From Chlamydiota bacterium (GTDB lineage Bacteria; Chlamydiota; Chlamydiia; Chlamydiales; Rhabdochlamydiaceae), in contig JAHFTP010000009.1 in NCBI GenBank assembly GCA_023265495.1, positions 1 through 18,582 of the forward strand: a DNA stretch of 18,582 bases, in the 5' to 3' direction. Position numbers and translations under genes: made by a program. Below, piece after piece: positions 7,827-15,563 of this stretch. Within the stretch, counting starts at the first letter, position 1; every line of letters begins with the position of its first letter. The notes below the pieces were generated by a model. It had not been told where the DNA came from, ran no database searches, and saw nothing but the letters and a program-made list of their open reading frames with translations.

Positions 7827-8896
7827 TGAAAGATCTCCGGACCCAGTGCTTCATGGGTTTCTATTCCTTCCAGCCACTTGAGAATTTCTGCTATGGCTTG
7901 ATAGGTTTCCTCAGGAACAAATTGATTGATAGCTCCCTTTTCAAAAAGGGTGTGGGCGAGTGTTACATTTCTCATAATAGGTATATGGTTTTCCATTGCA
8001 ATCTTTATTATTTGTTCTGCCATCGTTCCCTTGCCCATGACTAAGATACGAGGGGCGGGCTCCGTTTCTTCGTTATATAGCAGTGCTACGGCAATATGTA
8101 CAGGATTTGTAATAACTGCTCTAGCTCTTTTTGCAGCAGCGGGGCCTTCTTGGTAGGCGATTTCCTGTGCCGTCTGTCTTCTTTTGCTCTTGACGTGGGG
8201 ATCGCCTTCTGTATCTTTATACTCTTGCTTCACTTCAAATTTTTCCATTTTCATTTCTTTTTCAAAATGCTTCTTCTGGTAGATGAGGTCAAAGAGAGCT
8301 ATCATTAAAAAGAAGATCCCTACACGAATAATTACTTTTACTAAGAAACTATTAAATATCTGGGCCGCGCCAAGCACAGGCAAGGCTGCAGTGGCTATAA
8401 TTTCGGGCAGGCTGTTCCATACTACCGTATAGATAAGAAAAATAGCTCCTGCAATTTTTAGTATAGATTTAAGAAGTTCAAATACCGTTTTAAACTTAAA
8501 CATGTTTTTTAAGTTTGTCACGGGGTTGAGCTTTTTAATATCAGGTTTCATCGCTTCTAAGGAAAAGACGGGGCCTACGATAAGGAAGCTTACCAGGACA
8601 CCTACAATGGAAGTTAATACCGCAATAGGAAGGCTCGTTGTATAAATCACGTTCATCGCTTGGATCATATACATGGACGCCTGGTTTTGCAGGTCGAGAC
8701 CTGTTCCAATGCTTTTGAATGTCATAATAATGTAGGAGGCCAGCTGCTGAAAGATATACCCACTGCTAAGTAAGGTAGCTGCTATAGATACGACAAAGGT
8801 GATGGCCGCGGGGAAGTCTTGCGACTTAGCGACCTGTCCTTTTTTTCTTGCGTCTCTCAGCTTTTTAGGGGTTGCCTTTTCGGTTTTTTCTGCCAT
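7823..8896 (-). CDS. sctU: Type III secretion switch protein SctU (CdsU/YscU, FlhB family), NPVH variant
   Basis: SctU is an inner-membrane protein of the export gate that changes substrate specificity after cutting itself at an Asn-Pro-Thr-His loop. The N-terminus is canonical (MAEKTEKATPKKLRDARKKG). Four hydrophobic segments follow at about residues 29-60, 77-110, 140-165 and 185-208, then the charged linker KKHFEKEMKMEKFEVKQEYK and the cytoplasmic autoprotease domain. The cleavage loop is at residues 264-267 and reads NPVH, so Asn264 and Pro265 are kept but the usual Thr is Val. The loop is at the same position as in Yersinia YscU (N263). The C-terminal part keeps the family features (MRNVTLAHTLF, VPEETYQAIAEILKW). 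The length of 357 residues is normal. It appears to be the first gene of the operon. Confidence 0.96.
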   Translation of the reverse strand: MAEKTEKATPKKLRDARKKGQVAKSQDFPAAITFVVSIAATLLSSGYIFQQLASYIIMTFKSIGTGLDLQNQASMYMIQAMNVIYTTSLPIAVLTSIVGVLVSFLIVGPVFSLEAMKPDIKKLNPVTNLKNMFKFKTVFELLKSILKIAGAIFLIYTVVWNSLPEIIATAALPVLGAAQIFNSFLVKVIIRVGIFFLMIALFDLIYQKKHFEKEMKMEKFEVKQEYKDTEGDPHVKSKRRQTAQEIAYQEGPAAAKRARAVITNPVHIAVALLYNEETEPAPRILVMGKGTMAEQIIKIAMENHIPIMRNVTLAHTLFEKGAINQFVPEETYQAIAEILKWLEGIETHEALGPEIFQ

Positions 8897-8936
8897 CGTT
8901 TCTTTTAGGAGTGGTTATGCAGCTTCTTTAGGTGCC

Positions 8937-8953
8937 ATAGATTGGGAATCTAT
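8937..8953. repeat. Perfect inverted repeat at the sctU promoter
   Basis: ATAGATT, a GGG loop, then AATCTAT: a 7-bp perfect inverted repeat in the 103-bp gap upstream of sctU. It is not followed by a T-run on either strand, so it does not look like a terminator. It covers the proposed -10 box, where a regulator could bind. Confidence 0.55.
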
Positions 8954-8976
8954 TCGGTAATAGTTCTAGTCGTCAA
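8947..8976 (-). promoter_or_regulatory. Probable promoter of the sctU-sctV-sctW-chaperone-malQ operon
   Basis: On the minus strand TTGACG (8971-8976) matches 5 of 6 bases of the -35 consensus. After 18 bases comes TAGATT (8947-8952), 4 of 6 for the -10. It sits about 50 bp before the sctU ATG, with no competing promoter visible inside the overlapping downstream genes. The assignment is by eye. Confidence 0.4.
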
Positions 8977-8999
8977 GCAAAAAAGGAGAAAATCCCTTA

Positions 9000-10115
9000 T
9001 CAATGCAGGGAAGCAAAGGTTACAGGAAGTCCCCCATTTTTGAAAGAAAAACTGCGCCTGACGTCCTTAGGCAGCGCCTGCAGAGGTCTTACATCGGCGC
9101 AGAGGATGTGTGCCTCAGCTGTGGGGGTACATCGATTTTTTAGAAAGGAGGCAAGACTTTCATACATATCCATAGGGATGCGCAAGCGCTTGCCGTAAGG
9201 GAGGTTGGCTATGATAAATGAAGGAGGAATCTTAGGATACAGATCCGATACATCGGAGCAAGAGACCTCTACACATGAGGCAAAACCCGTGCTCTGCAGA
9301 TACTCTTTACAAAGAGCTATAGCTTGCGGATCTTTGTCTGCTCCGAAGATCCTTCCTTTGGCAAGGGGAGTAATCAGGCGGTTGCTTTCCTCTTTGCAAC
9401 GATCCCAGTCCTCTTGCTTAAATAAGGGCATAGAAGAAAATCCCCACTTCTTGCGGAAATAACCGGCGGGAGTCTTTGTGGCCATCATGGCAGCTTCTAT
9501 AAGAAATGTGCCGGAACCACAAAATGGATCGCATAAGACCACTCTTTCCGGGTTATATCTGGATAAGGACAGCAAGCCGGCAGCGAGCGTCTCGTGCAAG
9601 GTGGCTTCCGTATTTTTCTGTCTCCATCCTCTTTTATATAGAGGGATCAAAGAAGTGTCTAGGTATAAGGTTGCTCTTTCTTTTTGTATGAATAAGTTGA
9701 GCTGGACGTCAGGAGATTTGATGTCCACGGAAGGACGGGATCCTTCCTTTTCCCTGAAAAAATCGCAGATTGCATCTTTAACAACCAAAGCTGCGAAGTG
9801 GCTATTATTGATCAGAGGGTGGTCTACGTTAGCGTCAATAGCAAAGGTCTGCTCATTTTGGAGATACTCATTCCAGCAGATGGAGCTTGCTGCTTTATAA
9901 AGAGCCTCTTTATCGGGGCAAGCAAAATGCACTAATGGCCACAATACGCGCATGGCTATGCGGGAGCCATAGTTAATTTTATATACAGCATCCATGGTTT
10001 TAGGGACGTAAACGCCGCAAAAGCCAGGGCGCGTGTCTTTGATTCCCAGCGCGCTTAGCTCCTTTTGCAGCACAGGTTCAAACGGATGAGGACAGCTAAC
10101 AAATAATAAATCCAT
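9000..10115 (-). CDS. THUMP-type RNA guanine-N2 methyltransferase, RlmL/Trm14-like
   Basis: This is a SAM-dependent RNA methyltransferase of the UPF0020 group, which modifies guanosines in rRNA or tRNA. The N-terminal part (FVSCPHPFEPVLQKELSALG onward) is the ferredoxin-like/THUMP portion. The catalytic domain has a clear SAM motif I, DPFCGSGTFLIEAA at about residue 196. It is followed by the RlmL-like KWGF segment, GADKDPQAI (motif II) and motif IV NLPYGKRL at about residue 304. RlmL normally has NPPYG; an (N/D)LP(F/Y)G form is more typical of Trm14/TrmN-like tRNA m2G enzymes, so the target is uncertain. The ATG at 10115, 10 bp after the ychF stop, is chosen because the protein then begins MDLLFVSCPHPFEP as in the family. 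A longer frame from 10157 would overlap ychF. The length from this start is 371 residues. Confidence 0.85.
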   Translation of the reverse strand: MDLLFVSCPHPFEPVLQKELSALGIKDTRPGFCGVYVPKTMDAVYKINYGSRIAMRVLWPLVHFACPDKEALYKAASSICWNEYLQNEQTFAIDANVDHPLINNSHFAALVVKDAICDFFREKEGSRPSVDIKSPDVQLNLFIQKERATLYLDTSLIPLYKRGWRQKNTEATLHETLAAGLLSLSRYNPERVVLCDPFCGSGTFLIEAAMMATKTPAGYFRKKWGFSSMPLFKQEDWDRCKEESNRLITPLAKGRIFGADKDPQAIALCKEYLQSTGFASCVEVSCSDVSDLYPKIPPSFIIANLPYGKRLRIPMDMYESLASFLKNRCTPTAEAHILCADVRPLQALPKDVRRSFSFKNGGLPVTFASLH

Positions 10116-10125
10116 AGGGTTCACT

Positions 10126-11220
10126 CTAGTTGTGGAAGAACAAAATGACATCGCCATCTTGCACTACATATTCTTTTCCTTCGGAACGGGCTTTGCCAGA
10201 TTCTCTTGCCCCTACTCTGCCGTCATATTTGACCATGTCGTTATAGCTGACTACCTCTGCGCGGATAAATCCTTTTTGAATGTCGGTATGGATTTTGCCT
10301 GCAGCTTCATTCGCTGGAGTCCCTCTCTGTATCGTCCAGGCTCGCGTCTCCTGCTCGCCTGTCGTTAAGTAGGTGATGAGGTCGAGCATGGCAAAGCTGG
10401 CTTTAATCAGACGACCCAGCCCTGTATCTGCAACGCCTAAAGATTGAAGAAACTCTTTGGCTTCCTCTTCGGTGAGCTGTGCGATTTCCTCTTCGAGTTT
10501 AGCGCAGATGGTCACTACAGAGTTTTTTTCTTTTTCTGCGTAGGCGCGAACCATGCTCACGTATTCATTTTCCATGGAGGGGAGGGTGTCTTCAGGGACA
10601 TTAGCTGCGTAGAGGACTTTCTTATTTGTTAAAAAGGGGTACAAGGAAAGGATCTCCCTTTCCTCTTCATTTAACTCGAGGGAGCGCAGTGGTTTGTTTT
10701 GGTTTAGGTGTGCCATTGCTTTTTGCAGAACAGTGCCGTTGACTGCCAGCTCCTTCTTTGTTTTGAGCTGTTTTTCTATTTTGGCATAGGCATTTTCTGC
10801 CATCTGCAAGTCGGAGAGCATCAACTCTAAGTTGATGACCTCTATGTCTGCAATCGGATCTACTTTGCCGGACACATGGATCACATCAGGATCTTCAAAG
10901 CAGCGCACCACATGAACGATACCATCTGTTTCCGCGATATTCTTCAAAAATTGGTTGCCAAGACCTTGTCCTTCGGATGCCCCTTTCACAAGCCCTGCGA
11001 TATCGACAAAAGATACCGTCGCCGGGATGAGCTTTTTACTTCCTGAAATATTTGATAAGATTTGCAGGCGCGGGTCGGGTACATCGACGATGCCCACATT
11101 GGGGTCGATCGTACAAAAAGGATAGTTGGCAGCAGCAACCCCTTTTCTTGTTAATGCATTAAAAAGTGTGGATTTACCTACATTAGGCAACCCTACGATA
11201 CCGCAAGAAAGTCCGGCCAT
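10126..11220 (-). CDS. ychF: Redox-responsive ATPase/GTPase YchF (OLA1 family)
   Basis: YchF is a near-universal Obg-related P-loop protein that prefers ATP and associates with ribosomes. At 364 residues it has the standard length. The P-loop GLPNVGKST is at residues 10-18, switch motifs lie in DPNVGIVDVPDPRL, and G3 is in SFVDIAGLVKGASEGQGLGN. A coiled-coil insertion follows (MAENAYAKIEKQLKTKKELA). The C-terminal TGS-like domain is complete, with LTTGEQETRAWTIQRGTPAN and DVILFFHN at the end. AAAGGAT nine bases before the ATG is a good ribosome site. The 237 bp upstream (11221-11457) hold no gene that I can recognise. In Chlamydiaceae ychF is the direct neighbour of cdsU; here the methyltransferase gene lies between them. 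Confidence 0.97.
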   Translation of the reverse strand: MAGLSCGIVGLPNVGKSTLFNALTRKGVAAANYPFCTIDPNVGIVDVPDPRLQILSNISGSKKLIPATVSFVDIAGLVKGASEGQGLGNQFLKNIAETDGIVHVVRCFEDPDVIHVSGKVDPIADIEVINLELMLSDLQMAENAYAKIEKQLKTKKELAVNGTVLQKAMAHLNQNKPLRSLELNEEEREILSLYPFLTNKKVLYAANVPEDTLPSMENEYVSMVRAYAEKEKNSVVTICAKLEEEIAQLTEEEAKEFLQSLGVADTGLGRLIKASFAMLDLITYLTTGEQETRAWTIQRGTPANEAAGKIHTDIQKGFIRAEVVSYNDMVKYDGRVGARESGKARSEGKEYVVQDGDVILFFHN

Positions 11221-11457
11221 GAGTCTAGATCCTTTAAAAAAAACTTTTTAGCAAGCAGTGTAACAGAAAGAGCGACTTAAAAGGAACCCGGAAATCAAAG
11301 AGTTTGCCGATCTTGCAAAAAAAAACTTGGTTCATCCGACAAATAAGTACCTTCTTACATTGGTCCATTATAGAAAGTCATGACATGTTGCACGGACCCA
11401 TGCCATCATCAGAGAGTAGGCTGGGGCGGTTTCTTTATGGGTTTTGATCTTAACAAA

Positions 11458-12456
11458 TCATTTTTTTGCGATGGCTGTAGGGAAAATATGGGCTTCATCA
11501 TAGAGGATAGACACTTCGCTAAAACCCGCTTCTTTCAGCTGGGCTTTAACCACTTCCTCTTTTCGATATACTTGCCATTTAGCGTCTAGTATGTCCACGA
11601 AGAGGATTTTTTGTAGGAGGGCATCTTGTGGATTCACTTGACTTAAGTTCCACTCCGTTTGTAAGCCGGGAGCAGGAGGTGGAGTCAAGAAACTAGTGAT
11701 CAGCAGGCCACCTGGTTTTAGAGCATGGTAGAATTGGCGATAGAGGCCCACGACTTTCTCATCATTTTTTTCATAGATGGAAAGGCCATTGCTGGCGATC
11801 AGATCCAACTTTTCATATGTGTGGAGCTCCCAGGCATCTTTTTGAAAAAAATGACAATGAGAAAGTAATCCTTTTTCTTCAGCATAGCTCTTAGCTTGGA
11901 GAAGGGTCTGAGCGTCGAGGTCTATGCCATTTAAGGTAAAAGTTGTCACTAAAGAATAATCGAGGTCGAGTAAATCACCCATGAGACCGCAAGGGATCGA
12001 AGCAAGAGTACACCCTTCAAAGATGTGTTTTTGTATTTGCTGTTTAAAAAGGGAAAATCGTTGTTGAGTGGCAAGGCAAGAGGGGGCATGGTTTAGAAGG
12101 TAAGCCTCAAATGGATGGAAGGGCTTACCTTGAGTATTGAGGTTTGTTAACCTGCCCTTTGTGGGATGAGAAACAACATAGTGTGTCCAATAGCCATTAA
12201 GACCTCCTCGTGCAATAAGAAACTCTCCAAGCTCGAAGGAGGATAACTGTTCGATAAGATCTAGTTGTTTTTCCACAGAAACATACGGTAGGTTTCCTCG
12301 TTTCTGGACTTGGTCTATAAGGGCTTGTTTTGCATTTTGTATGGATGAATCTCTCTGCTCGTGAGAGAGGTTCTGTGCACAAAGGGTGTTCGAGTAGAAA
12401 GCTTCCATCATAAGACCGCCGGTTAAGATAAGTACTTGCAATAGCTTCTTTGGCAT
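11458..12456 (-). CDS. Class I SAM-dependent methyltransferase, substrate unknown
   Basis: The C-terminal two thirds form a Rossmann-type methyltransferase. A motif I-like CTLASIPCGLMGDLL lies at about residues 149-163, an acidic ribose-binding position at GIDLDAQTLLQAK (about 177-189), and FFQKDAWEL, LDLIASNGLSIYE and LKPGGLLITSFL follow in order. The first 145 residues are helical and resemble no domain that I can name. The start is uncertain. The ATG at 12456 gives a Lys-Lys and hydrophobic N-terminus like a signal peptide, but has no ribosome site and no good cleavage site. The ATG pair at 12411/12408 would remove the hydrophobic stretch and give a cytoplasmic enzyme. A 147-bp divergent gap separates it from the next gene. 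Function cannot be assigned beyond methyl transfer, probably to a small molecule. Confidence 0.78.
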   Translation of the reverse strand: MPKKLLQVLILTGGLMMEAFYSNTLCAQNLSHEQRDSSIQNAKQALIDQVQKRGNLPYVSVEKQLDLIEQLSSFELGEFLIARGGLNGYWTHYVVSHPTKGRLTNLNTQGKPFHPFEAYLLNHAPSCLATQQRFSLFKQQIQKHIFEGCTLASIPCGLMGDLLDLDYSLVTTFTLNGIDLDAQTLLQAKSYAEEKGLLSHCHFFQKDAWELHTYEKLDLIASNGLSIYEKNDEKVVGLYRQFYHALKPGGLLITSFLTPPPAPGLQTEWNLSQVNPQDALLQKILFVDILDAKWQVYRKEEVVKAQLKEAGFSEVSILYDEAHIFPTAIAKK

Positions 12457-12546
12457 ATGTGAACCAGAGTGAAAAATGAGCTATCTTAGAGAGAGTGCAG
12501 AAAAAAACACACATAATTGATTTTTTTAGTCAGTCAATCATTTCTA

Positions 12547-12574
12547 TTGTTTTTGCTCTGCAATTTTGTATAAC
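12547..12574 (+). promoter_or_regulatory. Possible promoter for the NTF2-like gene
   Basis: TATAAC at 12569-12574 matches 5 of 6 bases of the -10 consensus. A weak -35 (TTGTTT, 12547-12552) lies 16 bases upstream. It lies 29 bp before the GTG start in the divergent gap. Confidence 0.35.
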
Positions 12575-12603
12575 AGAAGTCAGGATAGAAAAGGAGACGT
12601 CAA

Positions 12604-12999
12604 GTGAAAGCAGAGGAAGTTTTTGCCGTAGTGGATCGTCACTTTAACTTTGAAACGCCCGAGTTAATCGATCGTGTATGTGAAACATTTGCGGACACTA
12701 TTCTCTGGGAGGCGCCGGCAAGGAATTTAGTGTTCACAGAGCATGACAAAATTGCCGATCATTACCGCAAAATCGTTGCGGGCATTCTTCCTCCCATAAA
12801 AGAAGAAAAGATCAGACGTTTTGCTTCAGGTAATGAAGCCTTTGATGATAGGATTATTTATTTCACCGCAGGGAAAGATAATGTTTGGGGCGTTCCTGCC
12901 GGTAAAAAGGTGAAGTTGCGCCTGGTGCATTATTTCCAAATACAAGGAGATAAGATTTGCCATGAAGTCGGCTATGAAATGTGGCAAATCGTCTCTTAG
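12604..12999 (+). CDS. NTF2-like (SnoaL / ketosteroid isomerase-like) small protein
   Basis: This 131-residue protein fits the NTF2-like cone fold. An N-terminal helix (VFAVVDRHFNFETPELIDRV) leads to a segment ILWEAPARN, then helix KIADHYRKIVAGI, then the four-stranded sheet: RFASGNEAFDDRIIYFTAGKD, the hairpin VWGVPAGKKVKLRLVHYFQI, and KICHEVGYEMWQ. Members are isomerases, hydrolases, polyketide cyclases or ligand-binding proteins, and the pocket residues do not tell which. The GTG start is supported by GGAG about eight bases upstream, and no ATG is suitably placed. It may head a short operon with the VOC and dehydrogenase genes downstream. Confidence 0.75.
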   Translation: MKAEEVFAVVDRHFNFETPELIDRVCETFADTILWEAPARNLVFTEHDKIADHYRKIVAGILPPIKEEKIRRFASGNEAFDDRIIYFTAGKDNVWGVPAGKKVKLRLVHYFQIQGDKICHEVGYEMWQIVS

Positions 13000-13085
13000 C
13001 TAATATCCAGTCGGATACGTGGAATAGGCTTATTTTGTTAACTTTTAATTGGGAAAAATTCTTCATTTTTCTTAGCATGCATAGT

Positions 13086-13514
13086 ATGACAAGGAACGCA
13101 CATCTCATACCCGAGCTAAAAGTACTCGATTATAATACGAGCTTAGCTTTTTATACCAAATTAGCAGGATTTATCATCCTCTATGATAGACCGGAAAATG
13201 ATTTTGCAATGCTGGAAAAAGACGGTGCCCGTTTGATGATTGAAGGACTTTCCGACAAGAGCCGCTGCTGGGTGGTGGGACAATTGGAAAGGCCATTAGG
13301 TCGAGGCATGCATTTGCAGATTGCAGTACGAGATATTCAGAGCCTATATCAACACTTTACAAGCGCCGGGTATCCTATTTTTTTTGCTATCGAAGAAAAG
13401 TGGTATCGCGTAGAGGATAAAGAAATAGGCCACAAACAGTTTTTAGTACAGGATCCGGATGGATACCTACTGCGTTTTTTTGAGGAAATTGGAGTCAGAC
13501 CTTTTTCAAAGTAA
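13086..13514 (+). CDS. VOC-superfamily protein, bleomycin-resistance-like
   Basis: This is a single-domain vicinal oxygen chelate protein of about 142 residues. Two beta-alpha-beta-beta-beta halves are visible: LIPELKVLDYNTSLAFYTKLAGF with FAMLEKDGARLMIEG, then GMHLQIAVRDIQSLYQHFTSAGY with GHKQFLVQDPDGYLLRFFEEIG. The second half closely follows the pattern of bleomycin-binding proteins, which dimerise and sequester drug, but related proteins are dioxygenases or lyases. The open frame extends upstream to 12981, yet the conserved fold begins only at ELKV. The ATG at 13086 (or 13077) is therefore preferred, although neither has a clear ribosome site; the longer form would also overlap the previous gene by 19 bp. 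The gap to the next gene is 32 bp. Confidence 0.75.
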   Translation: MTRNAHLIPELKVLDYNTSLAFYTKLAGFIILYDRPENDFAMLEKDGARLMIEGLSDKSRCWVVGQLERPLGRGMHLQIAVRDIQSLYQHFTSAGYPIFFAIEEKWYRVEDKEIGHKQFLVQDPDGYLLRFFEEIGVRPFSK

Positions 13515-13546
13515 TTTTAAGAAACCCTATAAGAGAGGCAGAGAAT

Positions 13547-14437
13547 ATGGAAGTCAGAGTGGGATTTATTGGACTTGGATACATGGGCCTTCCCATGGCA
13601 CAGAATATCCTAAAAGCAGGATTTCCTCTCTGCGTCTATAATCGGACAAAAGAGAAAGCAACCCCTCTACTGGATCTGGGAGCCAAGTGGATGGAATCTC
13701 CCGCAGCGCTTGCAGCGCACTGCGACATCCTAGTTAGTATGGTATCTAATGACGATGCCTTACGTGAGGTTGTAGATGGGCAATCAGGCATTTTACACGC
13801 CACAAGAAAACCTGGCATCCACATTTCGATGAGTACAGTTTCTCCCGACATAATCACTTCTTTAGAAAGCCGGCATCAGGAAAAGGGGATTGCGTTCCTG
13901 GCCGCTCCCGTAAGTGGAAGGCCTGAGCGTGCAAAGGAAGGATCATTATGGATTTTTCTTGCGGGTGATCTTCAAGCTAAGAAAACAGCATCTGCCGTTT
14001 TGCAGGCAATGAGCTGTAAGATTTTTGATTTAGGAGAGCGCCCTGCTCAAGCATCCCTTTTCAAGCTGTGTAGTAACTTTATGATTCTCAGTCTTATTGA
14101 GTCCTTCTCTGAAGCGGCAGCCCTACTAGAAAAAGGGGGAATCACTACGGAGAAAGCAGCAGAAATTTGGGGAAGCTCTTTTTTTGATGCCCCCGTTTTT
14201 CACAGCTATATGCCTATGGTCTGTAAGCGTAATTTTGCAGATGGAGGCTTCGCTCTGCAGCTTGGGCTAAAAGACATGCGCCTTCTTCATTCCTGTGCAG
14301 ACCAATCCCACGTTCCGATGCCCTTTCTTTCCGATCTTCATGACAAGCTGTTAACTAGCGTTAACAAAGGCCGGGAAAAATATGACTGGTCGGCTATTGC
14401 TCTGTTAACACGAGAGCTCGCCGGATTGAAATCATAG
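13547..14437 (+). CDS. NAD(P)-dependent beta-hydroxyacid dehydrogenase (3-hydroxyisobutyrate dehydrogenase family)
   Basis: This 296-residue protein has the normal length for the MmsB/GarR/GLYR family, which oxidises 3-hydroxyisobutyrate, tartronate semialdehyde or related short acids. The N-terminal Rossmann domain begins VGFIGLGYMGLPMAQN, with the dinucleotide motif GLGYMG at 9-14. YNRT at 31-34 places Asn-Arg after the second strand, which often goes with NADPH. The substrate motif APVSG is at 120-124, where many members have DAPVSGG. The catalytic lysine is Lys173 in KLCSN with Asn177. The C-terminal all-helical domain is complete. A purine-rich AGAGAGG lies about ten bases before the ATG. 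The exact substrate is not determined; glyoxylate/succinic semialdehyde reductase is an alternative. Confidence 0.9.
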   Translation: MEVRVGFIGLGYMGLPMAQNILKAGFPLCVYNRTKEKATPLLDLGAKWMESPAALAAHCDILVSMVSNDDALREVVDGQSGILHATRKPGIHISMSTVSPDIITSLESRHQEKGIAFLAAPVSGRPERAKEGSLWIFLAGDLQAKKTASAVLQAMSCKIFDLGERPAQASLFKLCSNFMILSLIESFSEAAALLEKGGITTEKAAEIWGSSFFDAPVFHSYMPMVCKRNFADGGFALQLGLKDMRLLHSCADQSHVPMPFLSDLHDKLLTSVNKGREKYDWSAIALLTRELAGLKS

Positions 14438-14544
14438 ATGAGATCCGCTCTTCATACAGGACTGGCCATGTAGCACTTTTGCGTAGAAAAAATTAGGGGC
14501 CTCTGTCTATAACAAGCTTATCTTGAGTTAAACAAAGGCATCGT

Positions 14545-15423
14545 ATGACATTAAACTCTTCTCACAAGGCAAATCTCATCCATGGAGCCATCTATGTGAC
14601 GCTATGTTATTTTTTTCTTTCCCTTTTTGGCGCATGTGCAAAAAAGGCTTCTGAATCAGTCTCCACTTTTACGGTTTTATTCTTTCAAAATAGCATCTGC
14701 TTTCTCTTAAATTTCCCCAGAGCTTGGAGAGAGGGGATCAGAACAAAATGTCCTTATCTTCACCTTACACGCGATGTGTGTGGGTTTACGAGCTATTTTC
14801 TCTTTGTTCTTGCGGTGGGATTTATCCCTCTGGCCAACGCAGTTCTCCTCTCCAATAGTGCCCCTCTTTGGATTCCTTTTGTCATTTGGATCTGGTTTAA
14901 GAAAAAAGTACCTTCCTACTTGTGGGGAGCGCTCATTGTGGGTTTTATAGGTCTTATCTTCATCTTAAAACCAACGAAAGAACTAGTAGATGTTGCTTCT
15001 ATCTATGCCCTGTTCTCTGGAATCTTCATTGCGGTAGCTATGGTTGCCATCCGTCGGTTAACGCATACGGAGCCCAGTTCCAGGATTCTTTTTTACTACT
15101 TCCTTTTAGGCGCAGTAGTTTCTCTTCCTGGAGCTATCAGGGATTTTTCTGCTGCTTTCAGCATGCCTGTTATTTTCTTTCTTTTGGCTGCAGCCATTTT
15201 TTTCTACTTGGTACAAATTTGTATTACAATAGGATTTAGGAAAGGTAAAGCCAGTACTCTCTCTCCACTTGCCTACACGGTGGTTCTCTTTTCTGCCATC
15301 CTAGATAGAATCTTCTGGCATAAAGTGCCAGATCTTTGGTCTCTCATAGGAATGGTTTTGATCATCATAGGTGGGATCGCCTCTGTCTATTTTGAGAAAA
15401 AATATGAAGGCAAATATGTGTAA
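14545..15423 (+). CDS. EamA/DMT-family transporter, ten membrane segments
   Basis: This 292-residue inner-membrane protein is of the drug/metabolite transporter superfamily and is formed of two five-helix repeats. Helix 1 starts at about residue 12 (GAIYVTLCYFFLSLFGAC). The pattern FFQNSICFLLNFP, then a charged loop, then LFVLAVGFIPLANAVLLSNSAPLWIPF is typical of EamA domains. The second repeat runs from about residue 150 (ASIYALFSGIFIAVAMVAIR) to LIGMVLIIIGGIASVYFEKK. Family members move metabolites, amino acids, S-adenosylmethionine or drugs, usually by exchange or proton coupling. Chlamydiae and rickettsiae use some members to import S-adenosylmethionine, but no specificity can be read here. 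AAAGG lies about six bases before the ATG. The gap to the dehydrogenase gene is 107 bp. Confidence 0.9.
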   Translation: MTLNSSHKANLIHGAIYVTLCYFFLSLFGACAKKASESVSTFTVLFFQNSICFLLNFPRAWREGIRTKCPYLHLTRDVCGFTSYFLFVLAVGFIPLANAVLLSNSAPLWIPFVIWIWFKKKVPSYLWGALIVGFIGLIFILKPTKELVDVASIYALFSGIFIAVAMVAIRRLTHTEPSSRILFYYFLLGAVVSLPGAIRDFSAAFSMPVIFFLLAAAIFFYLVQICITIGFRKGKASTLSPLAYTVVLFSAILDRIFWHKVPDLWSLIGMVLIIIGGIASVYFEKKYEGKYV

Positions 15424-15563
15424 CATCCTTATTTACCTGCATTTTTGCGTTGTTTGACTCGACATAATAGTGATTGACCTAATCGCTGGGTAGTGGCAGG
15501 GATTTTTGATTTCGGCTATGCTCTTTCTAGAGGTGTTTATACAGAAAATGGGAGAAGAGTTTA

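Noticed and set aside
10116..10157. Longer N-terminus of the RNA methyltransferase overlapping ychF
   Set aside because: The extra 14 residues do not fit the family start (MDLLFVSCPHPFEP) and would overlap the ychF coding end.
11221..11457. Possible small gene or RNA between ychF and the SAM methyltransferase
   Set aside because: No open frame with a ribosome site, no tRNA-like cloverleaf and no strong hairpin with a T-run was seen.
12517..12540. TTGATT...AATCA inverted repeat in the divergent gap
   Set aside because: It is short, AT-rich and spaced over a T-run; not distinguishable from chance.
12981..13085. Longer N-terminus of the first VOC protein
   Set aside because: The VOC fold begins only at about 13110, and the extension overlaps the NTF2-like gene.
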